In this document: positions 34,081 to 45,567 of the stretch, piece by piece
Position numbering within the stretch: position 1 is the stretch's first letter
How the letters are laid out: every line of letters begins with the position of its first letter
Origin: Ptiloglossa arizonensis
Taxonomy: Eukaryota > Arthropoda > Insecta > Hymenoptera > Colletidae
Reading direction: 5' to 3'
Assembly (NCBI RefSeq): GCF_051014685.1
Contig: NC_135056.1
Location: 5,394,001 to 5,458,000 of the forward strand
Length of the DNA: 64,000 nt
Translations under genes and position numbers: made by a program
The notes under the pieces: model-generated
Databases searched by the model: none
Seen by the model: the letters and a program-made list of their open reading frames with translations, nothing else
Told to the model about the DNA's origin: nothing

Positions 34081-34252
34081 GTATTAGAGTATTATCAAGT
34101 AAGTGAGTAACAAATATCAGGGTAGTATATGTAAAAATTTAGGTCAATCGAATTATGTACGTAGAGTTTGTTAAGTAATTACTGTACAGATGTAGTCTAA
34201 GGGGGTCACAAAAGTGTTCGAACGATCAAAATTATTTATACCTTTCTGTACA

Positions 34253-34900
34253 TTAATATTTAGTACCTTCTTTCGCCTTAATCATTCCAGCCAGACGTTG
34301 CCTCATGCTGTGCACCAAGTTTTCAGTCACTTTGGGCTCACTGAACTACTATATGTCTAAATTTCTTTATTTCAAAATTTTTTTCGAACTAATTTTAAAA
34401 TTTTGTAACTTTCTACCAATTTTCTCCCATAAATGTTCCATCGGATTAATAGATGGACTTTGGGTTGGTGTATGCTGCATATGGGACCTATTGTAGAGCA
34501 CTTTCTTCCAAATTACCGAACCACCACCATGTTTTACAGTTGGTCATAAATTATGAATGTTCATTTCCTTATTCGGTTTCCTCCACACATGACGTTGACC
34601 ATCGGACCCAAATACATTAAATTTACTTTCATCAGAGAAAATGACAAAGTTTCAAAAATCATTATCTCGATTTTCATATTTTTGAACAAATTTTAATCGT
34701 GTAATTATATTGGTCTTACTAATGAATAGCTTTTTCCTCGCAACTCTACCACGAAAGTTATTTTTTTAGAATATTCTGCTACATAATCCGGGCTGTAGAT
34801 TTTTTTCAAAATGATTATTAATCATTTGAGCAAGTTTCGGTGCCGAAATTTTCAGATCCCTTTTTAGATCTTTTCATAATATAATGCACTATCGACACAC
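34253..34900 (-). pseudogene. Tc1 transposase pseudogene D
   Basis: The minus strand reads in order: NFRGRVARKKLFISKTNI, RLKFVQKYENR, VIFSDESKFNVFGSDGQRHV (first Asp intact), a stop within the following block, PTVKHGGGSVIW, then directly THTPTQSPSINPMEHLWEKI-like sequence with the final Glu intact. The segment between GGGSVIW and the NPMEHLWE block is too short, so the region with the second Asp has been deleted. The tail LVHSMRQRLAGMIKAKEGTK ends in a TAA at 34253-34255, matching the usual Tc1 C-terminus. The N-terminal helix-turn-helix domain is absent or unreadable. The gene is inactive by deletion and stops. Confidence 0.9.
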
Positions 34901-34960
34901 TTCAGTATACATATTTAGTTTGTATACACATTCTGTATACAAAATTATTTTTAACACAAT

Positions 34961-35650
34961 CTGTATTTCGCACATTTTCGTTTCTGTTCTTTTACATTAA
35001 TTTTTACTACAAACTCGGCAATGTTCAATCGACGATATAGAATATACTACACGATGTCTAGAAACAGACTAAGCTCACCAATATTTACACCTTCTAAGTA
35101 AAAACATTGTTTTTCCGTCAATTCTATTGTAAATATTTCATAAACTCTACGCGTATAATTCAAACAACTTAAAATTATTCGTAAATAACCAGTAGTTAAC
35201 GCTAGAACCCTACCATAGTCGATCCTAGGACTCGGAACGTTCACATAGATCCCAATTGTAATAAAAACTGTTACGATACGTCAAGATCAAAAACGAACGC
35301 GAACAAACAACAACAAGCACGAACATTTGTGGTGAATGATCGTGCATATTCATTAATAACATTCGAGTATGTTCAACGGTGTTTCGCATTATTTCGATTA
35401 CTAAACTCCGAGCACACGAAAGCGAGCAGGACTTGCTTGATAATAGATTTTCTTTTGATTTACCGACAAGCAGTCGAACACGTATTCGTTGTTCGTGCTC
35501 GCAGTGTCGTTCACACTAATTCGTTCAGCTTGTAGAGTTCGTGCTCGTTCGCAATGCTCGCCTTGATCTGGACATACCTGGTTGCGATACCGCACGTGTT
35601 TAGTATGTCAACGCTACCGCAAACTGACGATTATTATATTTCTTATTCTA
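34961..35650. other. Unassigned spacer
   Basis: AT-rich to 35250, then mixed; short open frames only. Nothing recognised. Confidence 0.45.
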
Positions 35651-35864
35651 TCTTCGTGAGAATATTGTCAGTGAATTGTTGAGATTCTCCCGGCAATGAT
35701 AAGACCGAATTAGACCGTATTCGGATTATTTTCACATACGTTGCACGAATAACTTCCGAAGAATTTCCGGTTACGGTTAATTGAAAATAGTCCGAATACG
35801 GTCGCGTTTGATCTAATTTCTATCGTGAGAATCTCGCAGACTCATTGACAGGACTCTCATAAAG
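35651..35864. repeat. Fold-back (palindromic) MITE
   Basis: A 22-bp inner inverted pair, with one mismatch, lies at 35713-35734 (GACCGTATTCGGATTATTTT) and 35782-35803. The symmetry extends outward: the left CTTCGTGAGAATATTGTCAG pairs with the inverse of TGACAGGACTCTCATAAAG at the right. Almost the whole 214 bp is thus two arms around a 47-bp loop. Degraded relatives of one arm occur near 37765 and 38175. Confidence 0.75.
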
Positions 35865-35964
35865 ATGGAACGAAAATAGAAAGTTCACCTAGTCGTAAGA
35901 ATCAAAGCATTGGTGAGGATAATTCGATACGTTTTATGGAGGGAAAACGGGATTAATTATCGAG

Positions 35965-36180
35965 AGGTTGCTCAATATGCTTTTTGTTGTTCGATAAGAA
36001 ATGGAGCTATTAGATTCGTCGTTTTATTTTTCTAAAGATGGTACTACTATTTGATGAACGTGTGTGAAGTTTCATGTAGATCTGTGGAATCATTCGTATA
36101 TTTACAGTTATTCAAAGTTGAAGTGTCTTGGTATTTTTTTACAATGAAGAAAACGACAAAACTTATTAAACAACCTAGTA
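35965..36180 (+). mobile_element. Mariner-type MITE, copy 4
   Basis: From AGGTTGCTCAATATGCTTTT to AAAACTTATTAAACAACCTA. The interior matches copies 3 and 7 closely, with the same TCGTCGTTTTATTTTTCTAA and CAAAGTTGAAGTGTC words. Open frames through it on both strands are by-products of the repeat. Confidence 0.88.
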
Positions 36181-37750
36181 TATGTGTCCACAACTTATGG
36201 CAGCATTTCCCAAACTGTGTTCCGTGTAATGTGAACAAGTAAACTGTGAAATTCTGATTTGGATTTTAGACAAAAGTTTAAGGAATTTCCGTTATACAGT
36301 TCTTAGAATGGCTTAGCTCATTGGAGTCTGTAAATTTATTAATTTTGATGTGCAATCGACGACTCTTACGTATAAGTAACTCGCCTAAGGCTGTTACTCT
36401 TAAACTATTCACACGTGTAAGCCGTCACCAGTTAATGAGGCTAATTGAAGTCTAGACGTAGTTGCAGTATTATTCTCTTTTGCTAGAACTAGAATGTTTA
36501 AGCAAGATTATTTGAAGTAATTAACGACTTACTTATAAGTGATGTTGCTTCTTTGAAAATGTTTACGAAGAAAATGTCTGCGTCTTGCGACATTAAGACG
36601 GTACATTTCTACCAACTTTCGTAGTTCTTTTCATTGTTCGCGATGTTGTAACAACGAAATTAAATCTAAACGAAGAAACATAGTGGATGCGAAGAAAATC
36701 ATAATGCAAGAAAGAGAAACGTTTACGACGAAAATGTATTCCGTAAGTCGTGTTGAAGTACTTGGTTGTTTAGAAGATAGTTCAGAGTTAATCTAACTTG
36801 TTTAATACTTGTTTTATACGTACAGATAATACTGTAGACCCAAAAAGCTCAAAATGATGGAACGTAATGGAAGTTGCAGAATGCTAATATATTGGAAGCT
36901 TTCATTCAGTGCGTTATTCCGAAAATTTTTAATTCAGAATTTTATAAATATTAAAATATTATCAGGTATTTTCATCACTGATATTCATTTAATTTCATTC
37001 GTTCGTACAGCTCATCGATATCACTGCAAATATCAGTACAAATATCATGGAGAAAGCATATCTTTTAGTTACATCCAGATATTTTTATTGTAAAATATTT
37101 TAAAATTGTGCATTTGTACGGATTGAAAATTATGTTAACATTTAATAAATTTGTAATCATAAACTAGGCGATGTTTTTAAAACAACGATTCGAAACGAAC
37201 AACTTGCAACACTTTTCTAAATTGATCGATTTACGTAGACCGAAGTAAAATTATGACTATTGTTAAAAGTATTGTTGCAAGGAAATATAAACATACATAC
37301 CACACAGAAAATACGATGCAAGACTTGAACTTACGAAAAAGGGTATAAGAGGTCAATGGTACTGGAGACCCCGGTTATAAACATGGAATCGATTACACTC
37401 GATCGACCTATCCATTAGATTTTACAACCGCTTAACCTTTTATATAAGCATTATTATTTACTAAGAACACTGATCATTCAATAATGTAGGGTTCGAAGTA
37501 AATTGAATCTACAAATATGATTCATTGTATTCTTAAAAAAAAAAAAAGCGAATCAATCTTAATTAAAATAATTACTATTTTCTCTTCGAACCTACACATG
37601 TTTGCTTGGAATATGACGGTATAATAACTGGTGTTGGTTCGGCTGAAAAGTGGCTATTGAAATATTTCTATCGATTATAAAATAATTGTGTGTGGTATCA
37701 AAGTTTATATTGGCGTTCGGGTTAAAATAAATTTGACACGAAGCTCTGAA
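36181..37750. other. Unassigned AT-rich stretch
   Basis: No gene or transposon recognised. A-run near 37537-37549. Two imperfect copies of an ACGAAGAAAATGT-type word (36570, 36729) suggest a weak local repeat. Confidence 0.45.
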
Positions 37751-37754
37751 AAAT

Positions 37755-37830
37755 TTCCAATTACGTATAATTAAAAATACTCCGAATAGGGTCGTGTTTG
37801 AAATCATTTGCATTGAGTCTTCCATGAAGG
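37755..37830 (+). repeat. Degraded arm of the fold-back MITE
   Basis: AATTTCCAATTACGTATAAT and ACTCCGAATAGGGTCGTGTT resemble 35760-35812. A more diverged relative is near 38163-38225 (ACTACTTATAATTAGAAATA, then AAATAAGGTTGGGG). Confidence 0.45.
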
Positions 37831-37923
37831 TACAATAACGTATGTAAAAATTTTAATTGTCGAATTCGAGATAGATGAGAGAGGGTAGTAAATGAGATGC
37901 AACGACGAAAATAAGCAAGATAC

Positions 37924-37975
37924 TAGGTTGTTCAATAAGTTGTGTCGTTTGATAAAACTTATCGAACAAACTATT
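37924..37975. mobile_element. Mariner-type MITE, copy 5 (collapsed to its ends)
   Basis: Only the two termini remain, back to back: TAGGTTGTTCAATAAGTTGT then GTCGTTTGAT, directly joined to AAAACTTATCGAACAAACTA. About 52 bp in all. The interior is gone. Confidence 0.8.
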
Positions 37976-38427
37976 AGAACACTAGCGATCTGGCCAAATC
38001 TTTGAAGTGATACCGAATATCGATGTGTCGACACTAATGCGAATTGAAATTTTGTATGTTTTTCATTGTATTTTTAGCAAAGTAATATTAATCGATTCGC
38101 GGAAATAAATCTAAACAGGACCTAGCTTAGACAATTTGTAATAATAATTTATTCGAATCGTTTCTGGAAAACTGTCAACTACTTATAATTAGAAATACTT
38201 CAAATAAGGTTGGGGTTATTTACATTGAAAAACTTGTATCGATCCGTTGGCAAAATTCTTGCCAAGATACAACGAAAAATAGAAACATTTCTAGTTACAT
38301 TGGTAACTACCATGGCGATATACATAACCTATTTCTAAATCTTTACCTGCCTGCCACTTGAGTCGAAGAAACATAAACACTGATGGAAACGATACCTGAT
38401 TTCGAATCCTTAACGCAAAGTTTATCT

Positions 38428-38645
38428 TTAACACTAGACTTACCAACCAGTCAAAATGATTGGTTGCAACTGCTTTTACAACGAAATTTACTTTAAATTC
38501 CATAGCATATTTTCAAAAGATGTAACGATATTTTCTATCCCACACATACAATCAATTTCATAAGTTTCTCCTGTTCCTCAATCATCGATTTTCTTGGAAG
38601 ACATACGAACAGCACCTTAATACACTGGAATCTATCGGTAGCTAG
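38428..38645 (+). mobile_element. piggyBac-type MITE, copy 3, right end lost
   Basis: Starts TTAACACTAGACTTACCAAC and matches copy 1 throughout, including CACATACAATCAATTTCATA. It breaks at TCGGTAGCTAGAC, where copy 1 continues to CTAGTGTTAA. The 30 bp before the TTAA (GATTTCGAATCCTTAACGCA onward) is identical to that before copy 1. Confidence 0.85.
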
Positions 38646-40120
38646 ACTATAATCAGGAATTATTATGTAGCAGTTGGAAAAGTAAAAGCACATACACGTA
38701 CAGTGATCGTCACAGTGTTAAATGTTACGTCCCATTATTGTAGTTGATCTCCAACGTCATTTCTAGTTGTCAGTCTAGATCAGACAAGTTCAAATGTGCT
38801 TCTTACAACTTCAGCTAGTCTTTTTTGCGAGAAGGTCGATCTTCCAATGGACCTCGGCTATATATGGGCGGTGTGAGACCGAAGTAAATAGTGTTGTATA
38901 ACCGTACATTGTATTGCAAGGAATTGGACAAATTGCTTTTGCATAAGAACGTTGATATTGCAGTCGGATCACAACCCACTGGCCGCATCGTTTGGCTAAT
39001 TGACCGTTTTATCCTTCGCTGCTTGGGGCAAACCTATGTGCAGACATTACTCTGTTTCTCAAAGAGGCAAGGAAGCTTGCACGAGATACAATAGAGTCGT
39101 TTCTAATACCACTCGTGTAGCATACAACAAACTGAGTAAATTAACAATTATTTCTAAGACGCGTTGAAATTAATTGCTCATTTCTTATTCGTGTACCAGA
39201 ATATTAATATAATTATTATTATACTCATTTGTTTCTTTAAATATCGAAATGTATTTATCACATATGGTAATAATTCGATTCACTCTTTTATTTAAATACA
39301 ATACTTGTACACTATATATTTCCTTGTTTATTAACATAAAAATTAACATACTAGTTATCACACACGTGAATACTCTATTTCTCCTGATTCCCCGATTCTT
39401 CAGTCATATAGTAATACTCGCTGAACCTCGCATATTCCATACACTATTACCAACTTGAATCTATAACCCAATTTATACTTAACCTTACAATCGCTCAACC
39501 TTCTATATTAAATATCTATATAGATATTCATATTCTCGCTCGTAATACATTCAATAAAGATCTTGATATAAATTTCTTGGATTTTTAGATTAACCTTTAT
39601 TCGACATTAAAATCGGTATAGAATATCAGGGAATGTTAGTTGGTCATTTACAAGGTAAACGTGACCAGAATTTAAATATTAAACTCGGAACACGTGTATA
39701 TCTGTAAACGATCGAGATTTTCCTCCGGTATCACGATTAATTGAAATTACGCTTTAAAATACGAATTCCTTCCGAGCGACTACATTTATCGAAAGAGAAA
39801 TTTAAGAGTAGTTTTTACCAACGTAAGTTTCAAGTATATCGGTATTTTAGGTTTGCTCGTTTGAGAACCATGAAGCATAAAATCAACCTACATTCCAACT
39901 TAATGTATCTAACGAGTCATTAACCCTTTGGTTGAAGCAAAGTGACTCAGCCCTCTTTGCAGAAACGTTTAAACTTTCTTCCCGTAAGCCAAATTGGTAT
40001 CAAATTTATAAACTTTCCGTTAATAAACGTTGCTTCGATGACGTTAAAACTAAAACGACGGTAATCGCGTATGTGTATGCATACACTTACATTCTCCAGA
40101 CAAGTGTTCCAATTTGATTG
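38646..40120. other. Unassigned stretch, possible LTR fragment
   Basis: GGCTATATATGGGCGG near 38857 has TATA-box form, and CAATAAAGATC near 39552 could be a poly(A) signal. The sequence between could be a decayed LTR, but no LTR ends, primer site or second copy is seen. TTAACCCTTTGGTTG near 39920 is another possible piggyBac-type end. No gene recognised. Confidence 0.25.
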
Positions 40121-42580
40121 CAATCCGTGCACGTACTCGATAGGATAAAAGTAATTATACGGATCGAGCTAAAAGAATTTATCGTTAACGAATGCGCGTT
40201 CCCGTATTACCGAAAAGGAATAGATACTCGAAATGAAACGATTCAATAATTACATATCCAACGATCGCTAAGCGTAATCTGTCGCGCGAAGGCATCGATT
40301 AAAATTTAACGACACGAATAAACGCGATGCGGTGGGATTCGAGGATTTCACGGGAAGGAAATTTAAATTTGACGGTTTTTAATTCGTCGGCCGAGGATGA
40401 CGAATAACCCGTCCGATTTGATCGCGGAAGTTTAATCAAACGATTGCGGGAAACGAAACAATATTAATCGGATTATAACAAATCTTAATGGATTTTCAAC
40501 GTTGAAATAACCAATTAAATAAATCTGCTTTACGTTCCACGATTAACGAGGAATGTAATTCCTCGAGTACTTAAAACCGGTATATTTTCCACGTTACACG
40601 CACACTTTCGACTCAAGGAAATGCAAATGACGCAACGATCATCGAGCATCGAATTCGTAGTCTGTTTATCAAATATCCACGTTTAGACGGGGACTAATCA
40701 ACATTTTCTATTCCCCTCGATCTCTCTCGTGGCGCATTTTTTGAATAACCGTGAATTATTTTCCATTCGGTGTTCTCGTAATTTTTAAACGGAACGTAAG
40801 ACACGGTTAACGAGTTCTCGTGCGTGACGATCGATCGGTGTTGAACAATGACGGTTAATTTACCGTCACCGAACGTTTACTCTTCCAGTGCAAAGCAATA
40901 TGAATTCGCATTATAGCGTATTCTTCGTCCCCGAGAGTTATTCGTCCGGAACGCTTCCGACGTAAATAATTTTTCCTTTACGGAGAAAAATTGTCGCGGT
41001 AATGAAGAAAAATCGCAATTCTTGTTTTGCATTTCTGGCCGAGAAAAATCATTTTCAGGATATTTTTCGGGGGCTTTTATCTCCGACCGCGATTTTTACT
41101 TTTGCACGTGCGTTTCTGTTTTAACGAAAATATACGGCCATGTGTACTTGCAACGTATCGTTCTGTAGCACGGTAAATGTTAAATTAAATTGAAAAAAAT
41201 GTGCCACGCTCGGTACACGATTTCAACCATTCGAATTGTTCGCACTACGAAACATTCGATATTACGAATTATATAGCGTAGCTTTCATATTTTATGCACG
41301 TTTTTTTTTTTTATTGAAAATCGATCGACGATTAATCGATTGCGTTGTTCTTTCTGTTTCAGGTAAGTGACGAGCACGAGGAATCATTCTTTGCAATTAT
41401 TTACGTAAGTACACCGTTTATCAGTGTTCGAAAATCTTTTCTGAGGAAAAGTCCGATTGGGTGGTATTTAGAATTTAAAGTGAACACAATTATAAAACCG
41501 AGAAATTTTCAAACGTTTTCACATTTTTATTCGCATTTCAAGAAAGTATAGAAAAATTGTCGCGTGTAATTATCTCGCGTATTCGTAAAGTTGTTATTTT
41601 CAGTGCAACGACAAACATTTAACGTTTACATTTACAACTGGCGTCATTCTGTTCATCTCGAATAAGCAAATCTGCTAAAACAATCTACCAAAAGTATAAT
41701 TTCGTAAAATGACAACTCTGTAGAAGAAAAATGTCAATTGTTTACAGAATAATGATTCCACTTTCCACATTTCAGAAAACTTTCCATTTTCTTTGCGCAG
41801 CATTAATTGGACAATATAATCGGTTTCTTTTATTAAACGAACATTCGTTCGTTTTCTATTACATTTACACTCCCTTTTATCTCAAGCTGAGTCAATATTT
41901 GTACCAATACTTTTCGCAAACAGTTATTCGAACCCAATGAAATTTACACGCAACACGACGCGAAAATAACTTTGTTCTTTCTCACTTTTATACTCGAATG
42001 TTTCTCTTTCGTAATACGATACTCTTGAGTTCTTATTTTTAATTATATTTTCTCTGCGAAATACCATCTACGTTTCCCGCGACAAAACATACAATTTTAT
42101 TCGAGACTGCGCCATCCGCTGCGGAATACTCTGTATAATACCGAGTCCGTGGAATATCGAGGATCTTATTTTGCAACTCGTGGAAAATGTTGAGCGATCT
42201 TTCGTTGAAGAACGCACGAGTGGGAAGTAGGAGCGCACATTGACGTACCCGTCAGACTTTTAAACGGTAACATTATTCGGACGTAATTTTGTGGCTTGGT
42301 GGAGTTTAATGTACAGTTTTTCATACGTGGAACAATTTCGCAACGAAACTGGACGAAAAATTACGTTTCTACGCGGCTAGGATAATCCGGGCAAAACATA
42401 TTACAGAGCACGGTAATAATTAAATACGTCTCTTTAGCAAACCGACGATTACGCGATCCGATTAAACGCGGCGTTCGTCTGGTACGTTGTACGTATTAAT
42501 TTATTCGTTGCTTGATAATGCACGTGACACGATACGGATTGATAACGGTTAACTTAAAAGTTATCGTTCTATGATAATGC
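40121..42580. other. Transposon-free unique region
   Basis: No repeat, transposon or gene recognised over about 2.4 kb, apart from short poly-T runs. Its mixed CpG-containing composition resembles unique host intron or intergenic DNA. It holds the candidate recursive splice site at 41341-41370. Confidence 0.45.
41341..41370 (+). promoter_or_regulatory. Candidate recursive (ratchet) splice site
   Basis: GTTCTTTCTGTTTCAG is followed at once by GTAAGTGACG. A pyrimidine tract with a CAG acceptor abutting a consensus GTAAGT donor (junction at 41362/41363) is the form of recursive splice sites known from very long insect introns. A plausible branch sequence (GATTAATCG) lies about 25 bp upstream, after a long T-run at 41302-41313. 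The motif is seen directly. That it is used, and that this is a plus-strand intron, is inference. Confidence 0.4.
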
Positions 42581-42582
42581 AA

Positions 42583-42602
42583 TTCACCACCACCACCACC
42601 CA
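42583..42602. repeat. Short (CCA)n run
   Basis: Five to six CCA/CAC units, followed by a GGGGG run after ATA. Confidence 0.7.
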
Positions 42603-42934
42603 TAGGGGGATATAAACGATTTTTCTTTTTCGGCGCAATATACATACATAATAGGTAGACGATCCGACTGAAACCTCGAATAACGTAACTCTTGGGAGAA
42701 AAGTCGGTCGAAATTGCTGGAATAAATCTTTTTCGTACGAAGTCCGTTTTTCGAGAGGGTAACTTCGAAATTCGCCCGAGCTTCATGAACTCGTGAACTT
42801 GCGTAAGAAGAAGATTCGGTTTAATACATTTTCGTGTAGACTCGTCCTCTTTTACGTACACGTGTGCCTAAGGTGGTCTGGTTTTACGTATACCGTGGGA
42901 AAAATTGATATTTTATTGTCGTAACGATTATCCT

Positions 42935-43090
42935 ACCTTATACTTTTATACTTTTATACGTAGATATATTTGTTCGAATATAAAATATTATAATATATAT
43001 ATATAGTATTATATTATACATATTATATTATACTAATTTTATACCACATATATTACTTTACTATATTATATATATTATATATAAGGTTCT
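42935..43090. repeat. AT-only low-complexity tract
   Basis: Long runs of TATA and TATTATA words with many small palindromes. 42606-42934 and 43091-43660 hold nothing recognisable. Confidence 0.75.
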
Positions 43091-43661
43091 TTATACGTAT
43101 ATAAAGACAGCGTTAAAAAAACATAATTATATTTTTTTACTTTACCAGTATTTTTAGAGGCATTCAATTGTTACGAATCATGTATCTCTCCCTGTCCAGA
43201 TATAAGGATGACAAATTGACATAAAAAATCGGTGATATTTTCATTTACAATTTCTACCCGTGCACCTATAAAATATGGTATAGAAAATATTAGTAAAAAC
43301 CAGACACATTTTCAGCGTCGATTCTACGTTTGAAAACACGATCGTTTGTTATTCTTTTCCGTTGGTGTATTTACCTACCAGAATTGAATCATTCGAGTTA
43401 AACCTATGATCGTTAAATATAATGTGTAAACATTATAAAAGACAATAATAAAAACAAAGTATTATTTGCTCGTAATGTTGTCAAATAAAATAATAATCGA
43501 AATAGTCGGTACAAGAATAACGTATTCATAGAATAGTAATATATAAATGTAAATTTGCCGATTTTGATTTGGAGTCTTTCACGGTATATTGTTATAAAAA
43601 AAAAAGAAAAATTCTGTGTAGCGAAAGACGAGCAATAAAGAACGAATAAAAAATATACATA

Positions 43662-43829
43662 TATTAAGATCAGGTTACAATAAAAGATCGAAGAATAAAA
43701 TACAAAAGAGTTAAGCAGTATAAATTACGATGTATATTATATATTAAGATAAATATAGATATTAAGATCAGCTTATAATAAAAGATGGAAGAATAAAATA
43801 CAAAAATTTAAGCAGTATAAATTACAACT
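43662..43829. repeat. 99-bp tandem duplication
   Basis: ATTAAGATCAG(G/C)TTA(C/T)AATAA recurs at 43662 and 43761, followed in both by GAAGAATAAAATACAAAA and TTAAGCAGTATAAATTAC. The second unit is shorter. A C/A dinucleotide repeat follows at 44112-44141; 43830-44111 is otherwise featureless. Confidence 0.8.
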
Positions 43830-44111
43830 AAGCTCTTATATAATAAGATTATATAATAAGCTCGATATATAATCGGGTCTTTATAATTTCACATTTCCTA
43901 CGTTATTACCGCACATGTATATTAAATTTTCTAACTGACTATTTTGATTAATATAGAACGTAACAGTTTCTCTCGCGTTCAAACTACGAATCACGTTGTC
44001 TGCTTATCGTGCGGTTCCCGATATCTTCCTATCGCTAATCAATTCTAATTACGCGTAAGAATAGATACGTTTGTATCCCATGGAATTACGCAAACCTCCA
44101 TCCAACATTTC

Positions 44112-44141
44112 TACACACACACACACACATACACACACACA
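44112..44141. repeat. (AC)n microsatellite
   Basis: About 15 AC units with one AT interruption. Confidence 0.9.
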
Positions 44142-44432
44142 GAATAAATGATCAAAAACTATACTCGACATTGTTACGTACACCTATATCATTTCACTTA
44201 ACAATGGAAATCGCGACATTATTAATTAAATGTTTAAATCAGAATACTGTTTCCTTCCGACAAACGGTGTGAAAATTTCCATTGTCGTTGAATCTCCCAG
44301 TATTTCGTTGCTTTTGTCAGCCGAACGCTTGTTTGCAAACAATCTCAGCCCGTAATTAAACCTACCCTTCTGCAATTTTTGCACAGCACATCCTCCCCAT
44401 CCCCTCTCCATTAACGCGAACAGTTATTAAAC

Positions 44433-45567
44433 ACAAGTGTATTTATTTAGTATGAACATGGATTTGTGTAGTGACAAGTGTATTCATTTAGTATGAACAT
44501 GGATTTGTGTAGCGACAAGTGTATTTATTTAGTATGAACATGGATTTGTGTAGCGACAAGTGTATTCATTTAGTATGAACATGGATTTGTGTAGCGACAA
44601 GTGTATTCATTTAGTATGAACATGGATTTGTGTAGCGACAAGTGTATTCATTTAGTATGAACATGGATTTGTGTAGCGACAAGTGTATTCATTTAGTGTG
44701 AACATGGATTTGTGTAGCGACAAGTGTATTCATTTAGTGTGAACATGGATTTGTGTAGCGACAAGTGTATTTATTTAGTATGAACCTGGATTTGTGTAGC
44801 GACAAGTGTATTCATTTAGTATGAACATGGATTTGTGTAGCGACAAGTGTATTCATTTAGTATGAACATGGATTTGTGTAGCGACAAGTGTATTCATTTA
44901 GTATGAACATGGATTTGTGTAGCGACAAGTGTATTCATTTAGTGTGAACATGGATTTGTGTAGCGACAAGTGTATTTATTTAGTGTGAACATGGATTTGT
45001 GTAGCGACAAGTGTATTCATTTAGTATGAACATGGATTTGTGTAGCGACAAGTGTATTCATTTAGTATGAACATGGATTTGTGTAGCGACAAGTGTATTC
45101 ATTTAGTATGAACATGGATTTGTGTAGCGACAAGTGTATTCATTTAGTATGAACATGGATTTGTGTAGCGATAAGTGTATTTATTTAGTGTGAACATGGA
45201 TTTGTGTAGCGACAAGTGTATTCATTTAGTATGAACATGGATTTGTGTAGCGACAAGTGTATTCATTTAGTATGAACATGGATTTGTGTAGCGACAAGTG
45301 TATTTATTTAGTATGAATATGGATTTGTGGAGCGACAAGTGTATTTATTTAGTATGAACATGGATTTGTGTAGCGACAAGTGTATTCATTATTATGAACA
45401 TGGATTTGTGTAGCGACAAGTGTATTCATTTAGTATGAACATGGATTTGTGTAGCGACAAGTGTATTCATTTAGTATGAACATGGATTTGTGTAGCGACA
45501 AGTGTATTCATTTAGTATGAACATGGATTTGTGTAGCGACAAGTGTATTTATTTAGTATTTAGTATG
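44433..45567 (+). repeat. 41-bp minisatellite, about 28 copies
   Basis: Tandem units of GACAAGTGTATTCATTTAGT plus ATGAACATGGATTTGTGTAG and C, spaced 41 bp over 1.13 kb. Variation is limited: TTCAT or TTTAT in the middle, GTATG or GTGTG, and rare singletons (AACCTGG near 44783, GATAAG near 45170, TGTGGAG near 45328, a short deletion near 45390). Because 41 is not a multiple of three, it is not a coding repeat. High homogeneity points to recent expansion and probable length polymorphism. Confidence 0.97.

Larger units (their letters stand above)
33819..34960 (-). mobile_element. Tc1-like transposon relic D
   Basis: The outer terminus TACAGTGGCTCGCGAAAGTG then TTCGAACG starts at 33819. A second, direct copy of its core (GTCACAAAAGTGTTCGAACG) lies at 34206, just outside the transposase stop. 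This spacing of outer and inner direct repeats resembles the IR/DR arrangement of some Tc1 elements. A mariner-type MITE (33945-34080) has been inserted between them. The opposite end, beyond about 34900, is not recognisable and is presumably lost. Confidence 0.75.
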
